A stretch of DNA of 64,000 bases from Tomocerus qinae (taxonomy: Eukaryota > Arthropoda > Collembola > Entomobryomorpha > Tomoceridae): contig CM034546.1 in NCBI GenBank assembly GCA_020055645.1, forward strand, positions 60,326,001 to 60,390,000, written 5' to 3'. The position numbers were made by a program, and so were the translations under genes. Within the stretch, counting starts at the first letter, position 1. Every line of letters starts with the position of its first letter. Shown one piece after another: positions 23,104-34,599 of this stretch. Below the pieces are notes generated by a model, which saw only the letters and a program-made list of their open reading frames with translations, ran no database searches and was not told the origin of the DNA.

Positions 23104-25240
23104 CCGTATTAATCGATTTAGTTCCCCAGGGGAACTCCCATTTGGAGACCATTTTTTGGTCAAAAATATTCTTATAGTTCCCCACATGGGGAATTATTAT
23201 GATATGGGGAACTATATTTCGAACGGAAAATTAAAAAATTTCAATGTCAAATTTTTGTATTATTTCATAGCAAAATTAAATTTTAAATATAGTGAATGAG
23301 CATATTAGTAGGAATTTAGATTTCAACGTCGTCGTCAGAGGATAGAACGTCCATAGGTTTGGTTAGATCAAAATCCATTTCTTTGTCATCATCGTCATTC
23401 TACTTTACAAACTTTACCACTTTTTAGCCTTTTTTACAATCACAGTGATAAAAATGCATTTAATGGTAAAAATGCTAAATTATTGAGAATACTTAGCAGA
23501 GATACTCAATCGACACGTTATTTGCTTGGTATGCAGCCAACTTTCATTTAATTAGAAAAAGTACTCATTTAATTTTAAAATTAATTATTCAATACGTTAG
23601 TAAAGATGATTTGGTCCCAATTAGTTAACCCTTTCTTGGATTAATTAACACACATTAAGTTGGGCAGTCAATTTAGGAAAACAATCGTCAGCTGCAGCGG
23701 CATTTTATTTAGTGTCAAATTTTATTCAAAACTCTGTACGTAATTTAAATAACACTCTTACCATATTACCAATTACACATTCTTACCAATTGTATCATTT
23801 ACCACAATGTTTAGGTGGTGGTAATAACATTAAATACCATTAAAAACCACTTACCAATCATAAGTGGTAAATAGTATTTTGTAAACTGGTTGGCACATAT
23901 GCACTGACTGGGTAAAGATGCACTGGCTAAGTCCAGGTTCACTGATTTGATTTGTATAATAATATGGTTGTGTATGAATTTAAGAGATGTGTATGAAAAA
24001 AAATTTGAAATTCGATATTGGATCTCAACTAATGATAACCTATGCAGATAGGGGAATGTAAAAAACAGTTTCTTTCCGATTTTTGATACACCGCCCCCTT
24101 TCCTCAGGACACACCCCCCGAAGGTCGAAAAGCATATACAAAAAATCTCGGAAACTACTTGACCGATTTGGATGCAATTTTTTTTAAATTGAATAAGACA
24201 ATATTTGCACCAGGGGTTCTGCGATCCGTTTAAAAATTCGAACTCCATCATTCAAAATAAATTTCAAAATTTTGAAAAAAGTCGTTTTTTTGAAATTTAC
24301 CGTTTATAAAGCAAATTTTACTGTAATAGCTATAGAAACAACCAGTTTTCATATTACATCAATTTGACCTTTGAAAATGTCAAAGGTCAACTTTTTGAAA
24401 CCTTCCTATATATCTTGTGTGACATATCAATCAACATCTAAATAACTTGAACAGAACGTTTATGATGTAAACTGACACAAAAAATGTACCAGTAATAGGT
24501 CAAGGATCAATTTCTATAAAAATAGCAAAAATAACATTGTCACAAACTGATCTTTGGCCTATTTCTGGTTAAAAACTTTTGTCAGTTTACACCATAATCG
24601 TTCTGCTCGAGTTATTTAGATGTTGATTGATATGTCACACAAGGTATATAGGAGGGTTTCAAAAAGTTGACCTTTGACATTTTCAAAGGTCAAATTGATG
24701 TAATATGAAAACTGGTTGTTTCTATAGCTATTACAGTAAAATTTGCTTTATAAACGGTAAATTTCAAAAAAACGACTTTTTTCAAAATTTTGAAATTTAT
24801 TTTGAATGATGGAGTTCGAATTTTTAAACGGATCGCAGATCCCCTGGGGCAAATATTGTCTTATTCAATTTAAAAAAAATTTCATCCAAATCGGTCAAGT
24901 AGTTTCCGAGATTTTTTGTATATGCTTTTCGACCTTCGGGGGGTGTGTCCTGAGGAAAGGGGGCGGTGTATCAAAAATCGGAAAGAAACTGTTTTTTACA
25001 TTCCCCTATCTGCATAGGTTATCATTAGTTGAGATCCAATATCGAATTTCAATTTTTTTTTCATACACATCTCTTAAATTCATACACGGTTCTTATGCCT
25101 TCAATTTAGGATTTTAGTGTGGGGAACTATTTCTATATGGGGAACTAAACATTTGGAAAGCCATATTTTCCCAAATTTATTCACTTAGTTCCCCTACTGG
25201 GGAATTATTGCGATATGGGGAACTAAATCGATTAATACGG
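23104..25240. mobile_element. 2.1 kb TA-flanked foldback element, CCGTATTAATCGA family
   Basis: The ends are exact inverted copies of CCGTATTAATCGATTTAG, followed by GTTCCCC, and are flanked by TA on both sides (23,102-23,103; 25,241-25,242), as for Tc1/mariner-type insertions. Subterminal regions carry repeated GGGGAACTA / TAGTTCCCC motifs in both orientations. Inside is a second palindrome: 23,965-24,515 and 24,541-25,090 are nearly identical inverted arms of about 550 bp around a short spacer. The mirrored open frames at 23,811-24,251 (-) and 24,806-25,117 (+) are the same sequence read twice and are not genes I recognise. A 244-bp relative is at 33,253-33,496. Confidence 0.85.
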
Positions 25241-25242
25241 TA

Positions 25243-26260
25243 TATGTGACGTCTGTAATTTAGTTGGCTACACAACACGTGTATGCCGTTGAGGTATCAT
25301 TTGCACCCTTCCACTATGTTCCATTAGCCGTGATGTTTTGTTTGTTTGTTTGGTTTTTGTCGAGAAAAAACAAAATTAATTTTAAACATTTTGAAATTAG
25401 CTTTCACCTTGCGCATGCGTTTACATTCGTATATTTTAATTATTTATCAAGCATTACATTTTTACCCAATACTTTAATTTTAGTTATTCAAGGCAAATAC
25501 AAAACACTTGATCCCACGTGCCATGTTCAATTTCCATCAATTTTAATTAGGTTAGGGTTTAAAACATGTAAATTGTGGCTTGGTGCCATTTTAAAATGTA
25601 TAAAAATTGAGAATGGCACGTGGGACCAATTTCCATTGCAACAACCTTTCCAGTTTTTTTAAGATTAAGCGACATGTTGTTATTAGCTCCGTTGCCATAC
25701 TTACAAGTTAAATTCAACACAAAAAGCAAAATATAGATGCGTCAAAACGTCTCCTTCTCTGAAAATATTGATATCGAAACATTCTTTTTTCCACTTTGAT
25801 CAATCATAACTTTCTTATTTGGGGGATTGCCCCAAAATAAATACCATATTCGACGAGATCTTTCGAATGTGCGCCTCCTACTGGATCATGAAAATCCCAC
25901 ACCAGACCACTATGTGTTGCAATTAAGGAATCATCAGAGGACGAACAGTTAGACATTTTGGTGAGCCGATATAATACAGAATGTACGATTTATAAGACGA
26001 CCGATAACGTAGCCCTAATTCTCCAATCAGTAATCGATCCACATTGAAGCCGTCAACCAAGGTCCTAATTTGTCTTTGTTTTTAGCCGCAATCGGACCCT
26101 CAACTTAAATTAACTTTTCTCCGAACTTGCGAAAATGGAACCCATCCCTACTTCGCCTAGAACCGCGAACCCATTTGACGCAAATAATTATTTTCGTCTT
26201 TTTGTCACATCTTCACCTAATGTGGCGCCCCGACGCAGAAAGTTATTTACTTATTATTTT
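25243..26260. other. No certain gene; possible LTR/leader remnant
   Basis: An open frame at 25,264-25,662 (+) contains an imperfect palindrome around CCACGTGCCAT / ATGGCACGTGG and is hydrophobic low-complexity. Around 25,950 'GACATTTTGGTGAGCCG' looks like an LTR end plus leader, and an ATG at about 26,133 starts a short Pro/Arg-rich frame, but there is no matching second LTR. I do not call a retrotransposon here. Confidence 0.3.
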
Positions 26261-26269
26261 TGGAATTTA

Positions 26270-26830
26270 TTAATTTTGTCTGATATTGCAGTCTTTCGTA
26301 CATAACAGTTTCATGAATATGGGAAAAAGGACTAGTAATTGATATAGGTCTGAGATGATTAAGTGATTGTAATCTAATGGTAACGCTGGGATTGTTGCCT
26401 TTTTCCATATTTCAGAAAAAATGTGTTCATCACATGTGAAATAATATAACATAATTCTATTGCAAACTCCTTAATTAGTATTATTGGTATTAGTATTAAT
26501 TAGCATACACGTCATATTCTGATAATTCACTATAGGTACATATGTTTCGATTTCAAGTGACGGTAAAAAGTCTACTGATAGTCCCTTGTATGTTGTGGCA
26601 TTTTATGCGAATTGATTGTTCACGATATTTAGTGTATGTTGAAGTGACGGAGGGTTATTCGTGTCTACAATTTGTGATATGTTACTGAATATTGAGCTAG
26701 GGTCACTCTCTGTATTGCACACATTTCTGATTAGATTATGCCATGATTTGCAATATTTGTTAATTAGGTTAACATTTTTCTTACGTACTAAAGACTTGGC
26801 TATTCGTATTTCGCGATTAATCACAACGTA
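26270..26830 (-). pseudogene. Degenerate LINE reverse-transcriptase fragment (L2/CR1-like)
   Basis: Reading down the minus strand, 26,824-26,603 gives the basic linker region before a reverse transcriptase (RIAKSLVRKKN, then KSWHNLIRN). 26,400-26,280 gives 'FSEIWKKATIPALPL', 'ISDLYQLLVLFPIF' and 'MKLL'. These correspond to the RT blocks 'P-x-x-WK-x-A-x-V-x-P-I' and 'SDYRPIS-x-LP-x-x-SK-x-x-E'. The catalytic YADD region is missing and frames are broken. It is a dead retrotransposon fragment, unlike the RNase H-bearing LINE at 44.3 kb. Confidence 0.55.
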
Positions 26831-26899
26831 TAAATTTTCATTTTAAGTTATTTTCTTTATACAATCTATTTTTCCACGCCAACAGCTGTTTTATCCTGA

Positions 26900-27725
26900 G
26901 AGTTATCCAGATTTTATTTTTTACGTCAATAGTTTTAGTTTTTAATAAGCATAAACATTGTCTATAAAAGCATTTATGATATTATTGAGATGTATATGAT
27001 GGTTTTATAAGAGATATGTCAACTTACTCAAAATATCCAGTATTTGACTATTATTGGTGAGCACAGCCATCGGCTCTTGCCTTACTACTATTACCTTTTA
27101 TCATAGCAAGCAGAAAATAATCCCATTACATTTTTTAAAATTGTTTACAACATTAGTTTTGTTTTATTTTCGATTGTCTTATTGTCTAACGAATGACCGA
27201 ATTATTAAAGAGAATTAAGAATGTATTAATTAAAGAGAATGTTTTTCAAATCGTATATCTTGTTGATATTCTTGGTTGTCAATGTCAAATTGCTAATTAC
27301 CCCAATTTAACGGCAAAAGTGGCAACCTTTCTGCTAATTTTGCAGAGCAAAATAGCAAAAAGTAGCGTTTTTGCCTTTTTCACGCACTGATAATGTACTA
27401 AAATAGTCCGTTCAATAATCCCCCAAAATACCCCTGATACTAAAGGAAATGAAAGTCAGACTTCTTCTCCCGACCAAATTTAGAAACAAAGCGGAAAGGA
27501 CGGCAAAGCAGCAAGAAAGGAGTCAGTCAAGTTAATCGGAGTATGCGCTGTGACCAGGAAGTAACTTGAAGTAGAGGTTTGGCCCTTGAAGGAACTGGAA
27601 GTCGTGGTTAGATCCTAGAAAAGACTAGGAAAGAGTTGGAGCAAGGCTGAGGTCGTCGTAATTCTGTCCCGAGTATCGTCGTCAGTTGTTTTCTAAACTC
27701 AGATATGTAATATATGTATACATTA
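26900..27725. other. No gene recognised
   Basis: AT-rich to 27,400, then a more purine-rich, moderately GC stretch (27,430-27,700). No domain, inverted repeat or array is visible. Confidence 0.5.
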
Positions 27726-27727
27726 TC

Positions 27728-28170
27728 ATTTCATTTATAATAATTTGGTCCTAAAATAATGTCATTTCATTCATAATAATTTGGTCCTGAAATAATATCA
27801 TTTCATTCATAATAGGTAATTTGGTCCTAAAATAATATCATTTCATTCATAATAATTGGGTCCTAAAGTAATGATTTTATTCATAAAAAATTTGGTCCTA
27901 ATATAATGTCATTTCATTCCTAATAATTTGGCCCTGAAATAATATCATTTCATTTACAATAATTTGGTCCTAAAATAATGTCATTTCATTAAATAATTTG
28001 GTCATAAAATAATATCATTTCATTCATAATATTTTGGCCCTAAAATAATATCATTTCATTCATAATAATTTGGCCCTAAAATAATGTCATTTCATTTACA
28101 ATAATTTGGTCCTAAAATAATATCATTTCATTTATAATAATTTTGTGCTAAAATAATATCATTTGATCTA
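27728..28170. repeat. About 36-bp minisatellite, 12 copies
   Basis: Units of AATTTGGTCCTAAAATAATA followed by TCATTTCATTCATAAT recur with small length changes. Variants use GGCCCT or GGTCCTG in the core. Confidence 0.9.
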
Positions 28171-28179
28171 ATGGAAATA

Positions 28180-29245
28180 ATCTAATGTGAACACCTATTG
28201 TGTCTAATTATTCTGACTTGGCAATATTATCATTCCCCATACAAGTAGCACTACTAATAATATTCCCCTGACATATGGGTATTCATCTTTCTTATACTTA
28301 CAATAAGGACAGGTTTATTTATTGCCAAATTGTCGCTGTCATGATAAAATGATTTGTTACTTTGTAGCAGCCGCAGTGTACACTTCCTTTGTTTAAATTG
28401 TGACAAAAGTCCCATAAGTGGTTCTGTGATTAGATGACTTGTTTTCTTTTAAAAGACAAAGAAATGTCTAAAACCCCGGGTTTTTAAGTGTTATAAATGC
28501 GATTTCAGATACCACAAGTTGCATAAAAATACCAGTGAATGTAGCCTTAAAAACGGTTTATATGTGATTTTCCGTAAGAAATTAAAAAGAACTTTTTATC
28601 TTTGTTCTCCAACGTTCGGGAGACTGATTTTTACTTCGCAAGTACATGAGAACCTTAAGATTCTTTCGCTGAAAACAATTTTGACCGAAATTTATCGGTG
28701 GCTGAGATTCGTGACCCTAAAAGTGGTTTTCTCCGAATTTTTACCTCGTCAAACTCAGCGGTACACTTTAATCAAAATTTTATTTTTTGAAAAAATTCTT
28801 AAGGCTAAATGCCGTAAGTCATTCGAACATTGTATCTGTCGGCATCAGGGAACCATGTTTAAAAATTAAATGAATTTTTTAGCGTAAAACCTCATTCAGT
28901 CTCAAATTACCCTTTTGTCGTAAACTGATTATGAAAGTGGGAAGCCATGATGATTTGGTATGTCACTTGTGATGTTAACCCATTCGTTACGGAATAATTT
29001 TTTTGAGCCTCGGTTTGATATTTCAGTATCACACTACTTTGGGGTAGTGAAACATTTTTTACATTGATCATATTATTAAAATCTGCAACGCTCTCGAGAT
29101 AATACCCGTTACCATATTATGGCAACACTAGGAACATGTAGAGTCCAAAATAAATGTTACATAAAATGTGGAATAAATTTAATTCATAGCAAATGTATTC
29201 AGAAACCGACTGAAATATGACATTGTGTCAACATTTATGAAAAGC
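28180..29245. other. No assigned gene; one 116-codon frame
   Basis: 28,519-28,869 (+) is open for 116 codons and includes 'LKTILTEIYRWLR', faintly like the DDE region of ISXO2/Merlin transposases. The cysteines and catalytic residues expected on either side are not found, so I leave it unassigned. The rest is AT-rich. Confidence 0.3.
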
Positions 29246-29248
29246 AGC

Positions 29249-29407
29249 AAGCACGCATCCAGTTGGGGGGAGGGGGTGGGGTGCTGCGCCCCCTAAACCT
29301 GAGAAAAATAGGAGAAATTTTTTTCGGGCTTTGCGCGAATATGTCTCATTTTTGTCATAATATTTGTTTGCGCCTTCCCTTCACCAAATTTCTGGATACG
29401 CACCTGG
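29249..29407. mobile_element. hAT-type MITE with perfect 8-bp target duplication
   Basis: The 159-bp element has inverted ends AAGCACGCATCCAG and CTGGATACGCACCTGG. It is flanked by identical 8-bp repeats AAAGCAGC (29,241-29,248 and 29,408-29,415). A G-rich tract and a GTGCTGCGCCCCCT segment sit inside the left end, echoing the 12,237-12,856 element. The G-rich open frame over it is not a gene. Confidence 0.75.
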
Positions 29408-29714
29408 AAAGCAGCAAAGTAGTTTACGCACGAACTTCTAACACCTATTTTGGTTCACATCGTTATCTTTCATTGTCTACCGTCTGTAGAACGCAATACT
29501 CTATCTGATCATTTGTAAGCTTAGTAAAACTAGCGACGTCAACTGATGGCCAACAAAACATTCAGCCGATCTCAACACAAAGAAGATAATGTATACATTG
29601 TACCCGAAGCCACCCACCAGTTATTAGATCACCAATAATACCCGCTTGAGCGTGTAATAAACCTTTAGGAAAATCCGAATTTTCACAATTTAATTCGAAA
29701 ATTCTGATTTTATC

Positions 29715-30002
29715 ATGGGGACTTGATTTAGACAGCGAATCTCATTGCCCCCTAATGCGCCTTCTAATCTATTGAATTCGTTGCCCCCGTAAATTTTATG
29801 CGTTGGCCTTAATACAGGGCATACATACTACTTTTTACTATGCTTGGAACAACGGGGCAACGAATTCAATAGATTAAATAGGCACATTAGAAAGCACTTG
29901 TGCACAGCACAACAGGGGAAAATTTTAAAGTATTAAGTTAAGTTGCCAAACTTGGAGCACCGGGGGAGGGGCCAATTAGGGCAATGTGATGGCTGCCTAA
30001 AT
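29715..30002. mobile_element. Foldback / MITE
   Basis: Inner arms TCTATTGAATTCGTTGCCCC (29,768-29,788) and GGGGCAACGAATTCAATAGA (29,855-29,875) are exact inverted copies. Outer, more diverged arms (TTTAGACAGCGAATCTCATTG vs its inverted counterpart near 29,975-29,995) continue outward. Target duplication is unclear. Confidence 0.6.
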
Positions 30003-30092
30003 TCAGCCTAAAGGGGGTTCGGGATAAGGTTGGGTGGGGATTTGTTCAATGGGTCGATATCTGTCCGAATCCATTGGAATCTCATTTTACCT

Positions 30093-30130
30093 CAACCTCC
30101 CCACCCACCATCTAGGGGGTGGGGAGGTTG
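30093..30130. repeat. GC-rich hairpin
   Basis: CAACCTCCCCACCC pairs exactly with GGGTGGGGAGGTTG across a 10-nt loop. A related GGTTGGGTGGGGATT segment lies upstream at 30,028. The element context is unknown. Confidence 0.75.
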
Positions 30131-30599
30131 GGGCAGGTCCGTTCGATAAAGATGCGATGAAACATTGGGGGTCATGACTGAGTATACTGAGACATAGATG
30201 TGGTTTGGGACTAACTGTCACACACTGCTTGCTGCACTCCAACTGACATCATATCTTCCTAGAGTATCCAAATGGTATCACTGACGCTGGCAGCGACACT
30301 TTGTAAAATGTGGAAGGAAATGCATTAGGGATGATTCATAAGTGGCGGCAAGAATATTATTTCATCTTGTCTACAAAATAAAATTATTTGAATTAGATGT
30401 CCTTGACTTTACCATATATGGTAACCGTAGTAAGGAACGGGTTAGGAGACGATATCATGATCTCTATATATTCAATATAATCGTCTTCAAGTTCGTCTAT
30501 ATAACGACCATATCTGTATCCATATCTGTCCGCCTTAGTAACTAGTCAGGTTTTTCCCAGGAAAAACCCTGTCTTTTTCATGCCCTGGCAAATAGTCTA

Positions 30600-30690
30600 T
30601 AATCATATACGGGATATCTATTTGCGTATACAAGTTGTCGCTACCCTCAGATACGAAATAACGTATACGACTTATTCGGATACCTTAGTC
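30600..30690. repeat. Partial end of the 7,020-7,990 TIR family
   Basis: GGGATATCTATTTGCGTATA, AAGTTGTCGCTACCCTCAGA and ATACGACTTATTCGGATACC match the right end at 7,865-7,980. No opposite end was found nearby, so this is a fragment. Sequence on either side (30,140-30,600 and 30,700-30,890) has no gene I recognise. Confidence 0.6.
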
Positions 30691-31538
30691 TTTTAAACAT
30701 AAAGCCTAGGCTAGGGCTTAATTGGCTTAATGTCTGGTCTCATTGCCTGCTTTGGATGAAAATGGGAAAATCAGAACTGCACAAAAATATACCTAGTAAC
30801 TAGTAATTAGAAAGGTTAACAATTAATGAAAATTACATAGCTATTTGGCTGATATGGTTAAAATGGCTACATACTACTAATAATACTCGCCCCGAAAAAG
30901 TAGATTTACCGATCAGTTTTAAATGCTTTTATGTATCCAAAGTGGATTAACTTTTGAACTCTTAAAATGCTTCTTTATTGCAATAATAAATTTTAAAATT
31001 TTGCTAGGGGCTAGTCAAACACTAGCCATACATTAACATTGTAAAAATGCATATTATTATGTTACCCTGCAATGGGTTTCTAAGCCATACTGGTTTTGGT
31101 ATTATATAAAATGAAAAGGCTGATACGCTGCTAAAGAATATTCAAAAATTTTAGGTTTGGTTATCACCCAATATTGGTTTTATTCTCCAGGTTTTTCAAG
31201 AAATTAAATTTACGTTAGACATGACATTTGAAATATTTCTGGAAAAAAATATGCGACATTTTTTGAAATCAGCCCCCCTTTCCTTGAAAAATTAAATATA
31301 TGAAATAAGAAGGGTACATGGCATTTAATTCAAAAATTAAAGTTAACTTCAATTGCGACATGCTTATGACAATGTCCAGTGGCAAAATTGGTTTGTGGAA
31401 ATCTCCAGCATATAATTAGTTAGTATCAGCATGTAATCTAGTATGTAAAATAGTGTGCTTTGAATTTACAGAATCGTATGATGTGTCCTATCTATTTTTC
31501 TGAACTTTGTCCTACTTTTTTTCTAAATGTATGAGTTT

Positions 31539-31587
31539 GGTTGCTTCCAAGACCTCATAATTGCATAATTGGTCTCTGGAAGCAACC
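31539..31587. repeat. Hairpin, 16-bp stem with short loop
   Basis: GGTTGCTTCCAAGACC and GGTCTCTGGAAGCAACC form a near-perfect stem across an AT-rich 16-nt loop. The size and single bulge are compatible with a small-RNA precursor or a tiny MITE core. There is no expression evidence. Confidence 0.55.
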
Positions 31588-31599
31588 TTGGTTAAACTT

Positions 31600-33250
31600 G
31601 AACCTAAATGAATGAAGGTAACCGTGTCATTCCCTACTCTATAAATACATGTATCTTACCTGTCATTCGTGTGCACTTACCTTTTGCCTGTAGTTGTCTA
31701 CACAACTCTCTTTTGCAAATAAATACTCTGCAGACTTATAAGTTCTTGTCGTACCAGTCTCATTTTCCCCACATCTTGCCTAGACTCATCTTACACTTTT
31801 GCAGTAATTTTATTTTAGAAACTAGCTCATGTTGTCAAACAGCCACATTAATTTTGTTTAAGGAGGAGCTAGGACAATCGTAAACGATATTTATTTAATA
31901 CCCCAAGTTCTTCAAGGGTAAAGTCAGGTGCCTGAACAGAAAGAGCGTGGTACCGACTAATACTATGTCTGAGAAACAGTTTTCTTCGATGCTAAGATTC
32001 TATATCATGACTAGTCAAAACATAGTTAACTTTGCAGTAACATGTACCGAGCAGTTAACATTACGACAGTATTGCGGCCTGCCTCCTAATCGGCTTACCT
32101 TATCCATAGTATGTCGTCTACTTCTTATAGCAAAACATTTGTGCGGAGTTGGTAGTTTGACCTTTTACCTAGTTGCGTGATCGATGAATTTTTCTCCAAT
32201 ATTACTAGCCGGTACATCAGTCCATAGGTTGTAAGGCTATGCTGAATAACTAGGAGTATGCCTGAATGCGGGTATGTCAGTGGTTAATGTGTTTTCCTAT
32301 AATTCCTAAAAAATATACAGCTTTTAACTAACAATTATATTGACCTAGTTTCGAATCAGTCAGAAATAATTGCAGCACTTGGACCAAAATGCCCAATCAC
32401 ACAGTTGATTTATTACTATTTTAGAGATTAAGTGACACTTTCAAACCTTCTTATTTCACACACACACAAATTCAATGTTTCTCAGACTGAGGACAAAAAC
32501 GACCTTCTCAGGCTGAATACAAATGCATAGTGATTCCTTCTTTCTCTTGCACACACGCTTCTTTCATTCGTTCTTACAACAACGCTATTCTCACCCAAAA
32601 CGTTTTACAATATCATTTGCGCAAGTGCTGCACTATATCTATTTCATTCATATTAATATACACTAAAATATCATCTCCACATAAGTATACTTCGACCTAA
32701 AGCATTGTATAAATTCTACAGTTTATAATTCTACAAACTCCAAACAACATTACATTGCATTTTTTTCATCTATTTTATTGGTTTCAAAATTATCAATTAT
32801 TTCATTAATTTCACTTTTATTCATTTTATTATTCATTTTAATTAAGAAAAATAAATTATAAGTAAATAAGGAATCAATGTCATTTCTGTCTGCACAGTTG
32901 AATAAAAAAGCGACTTTAAAGCAATGAAATAATTTTTGGCTTCACACCCATAAATAAAAAGAAATATTTCACAGGTTTGAGTAGAAAAACGCTCATTTAA
33001 TTACTAGTTTCTCCTCCTTGGCCGAGCAGTAGAATAGATTGGAAATCAGTTCACTGCGTTCACTACGTGCGCACAAAGTGAGCGAGTGATATGAGATTCA
33101 AAAGTTTAGCTTCTAAATGAGTTAACAAGAAGCCGAAAGGCAAAGAGAGGCAAGTTTTTAATCATCCGTTTTGTCCATTAACAAAATTAATTTTGTCGAA
33201 CAAATAAGTAACACGAATGAGTTGAGTGATATACCTGTAAATAAAAATGG
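31600..33250. other. No gene; one short LINE scrap
   Basis: 32,988-33,026 (GCTCATTTAATTACTAGTTT plus CTCCTCCTTGG) matches the RNase H-LINE (same sequence inverted near 36,075-36,110) and is a 38-bp fragment of it in + orientation. The rest (two frames of 77-91 codons included) has no recognisable coding signal. Confidence 0.45.
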
Positions 33251-33252
33251 TA

Positions 33253-33496
33253 CCGTATTAATCGAATCTATTCTCTGGGTTGTTATTGGTGCGTTGGTAT
33301 TTTTCTAACTCCTGAAAACCATATAAATTAATAGTTCACTAAGGTGATGAATTATTTTGTAAACTAAATTTAAATTTTTATTAAAGTCAACAATTATATT
33401 TGAAAGGCTATTATTTTGCTCTGGAACACGATAAAAATAGGAATAATTTCCCGGGGAGCACTTTTTCAATACGAAGAATTAATTCGATTAATACGG
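33253..33496. mobile_element. TA-flanked MITE, CCGTATTAATCGA family
   Basis: The 244-bp element has perfect inverted ends CCGTATTAATCGAAT, flanked by TA (33,251-33,252 and 33,497-33,498). It shares its first 13 bp with the 2.1 kb foldback at 23,104-25,240. It lies about 530 bp upstream of exon 1 of the CARD-kinase gene. Confidence 0.85.
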
Positions 33497-34029
33497 TATA
33501 CGCTATATAACATTCAGCCATTAAGACTACGTTGGTTACTCAATAAATCATTGAATTAACAAAAAATTGTTTATTTGCTCACAATTACTACTTCTACAAT
33601 CAACTATCAAACTCACCAAACTGTCAAATACTTATCAAAAGTACTTATTTTCTCAACACATATTACGACAAGGTAAATCTATTCAGTCGAGGTATTTATT
33701 TAGTCGTTAATCTGTATTCATGATTACATACAATGCAAGATAAGATATTTGAAACTAGTATCGTTAATAACAAATTGATTACAAATATTTGAATGGCATG
33801 TTACCCATGATTCCACTTACCATTCAATGATTCCCTTGAAAAAAATATGGTTAGGAAAAAGGCTAGGCCATTAAAACAATATTACTGTCATTAACATTAT
33901 CAATTTGGTTTCAAAAAATCTTGATGTGTTGCTTAATGCTTAACCCTTAATGTGGCACTGATATGTCTATTTAGCGTCTCCCCTTTTAAACTTATCTATC
34001 ATTGTGTCGAATTTGTCGGTTTAATAACG

Positions 34030-34152
34030 ATGTCTCAGGACATTCAGAGGAATCTGGTTTATCTTACAAACAATTTGTCTAATTTGCAACAAATATTACT
34101 GCATTTGCGGGAACTTGACATTATATCTGAAAATGACAGAGAGGAAATTAAC
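34030..34152 (+). CDS. Exon 1 of predicted CARD-kinase-LRR gene: first half of CARD
   Basis: The coding exon starts at ATG 34,030 (A at -3, a good eukaryotic start context; no in-frame upstream ATG) and runs 41 codons to AAC followed by GTAAGT, a consensus 5' splice site. The peptide has the helix 1-helix 2-start of helix 3 pattern of a CARD: 'QRNLVYLTNNLSNLQQILLH', then 'LRELDIISENDREEIN', ending where CARDs have a Glu-Ile turn. The missing second half of a CARD is found at the start of exon 2, 20.1 kb downstream, in the same phase (0). CARDs assemble signalling complexes through homotypic contact. A TA-flanked MITE sits just upstream. Alternative: a separate gene with another downstream exon. 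Confidence 0.7.
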
Positions 34153-34599
34153 GTAAGTTTTAACAAACTATAACTTTTTATTGTAAGTAGCGAGTGATAA
34201 GTCTGATAGCAATTGTTGAAATAAATTTCATCGGTACCGTGATTACAAATGCCAAACCAACTGTACTCTTAGTACTTTGAACATGGAATATTTTATACCA
34301 CCAAAATAATGAAATTTTGCGTTAGTAATTGTTATATTATTCACTGTTTTCAAAAAAATCTGAATTGACGTGTAATTGGATGCCTAATGCAATAAATAGA
34401 CATTTTTAAGTGCATGATTAAATGCGTATTAATGCCAAATAAAGTATAAGTAGTATAGCATAATTTTTGAGTCATTTGTTATATTGACAGTCAATTTGAG
34501 CTAACATCTCTTTTTAATTAGTCTACTAGACACTATATTCACTTAATCACTCACTGTGCTGAGATTGAGGTCTTTACCTGTCCCGTTGAAGAATTTATC

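Noticed and set aside
23811..25117. Two near-identical open frames on opposite strands (146 and 103 codons)
   Set aside because: They are the two arms of one palindrome; no recognisable protein, and openness is explained by shared sequence.
25264..25662. 132-codon + frame as a membrane protein
   Set aside because: AT-rich hydrophobic low complexity overlapping an imperfect palindrome; no domain or conserved pattern.
25677..26270. LTR, leader and gag start around 25.95-26.2 kb
   Set aside because: Only a TTTTGGTGAGCC-like leader and one short frame; no LTR pair, no duplication, no gag motif.
28519..28869. ISXO2/Merlin-like transposase fragment
   Set aside because: Only one short block (LKTILTEIYRWLR) is suggestive; zinc-binding cysteines and DDE residues are not found.
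31608..32180. Two + frames of 91 and 77 codons
   Set aside because: No recognisable motif and no splice or promoter support; consistent with chance.
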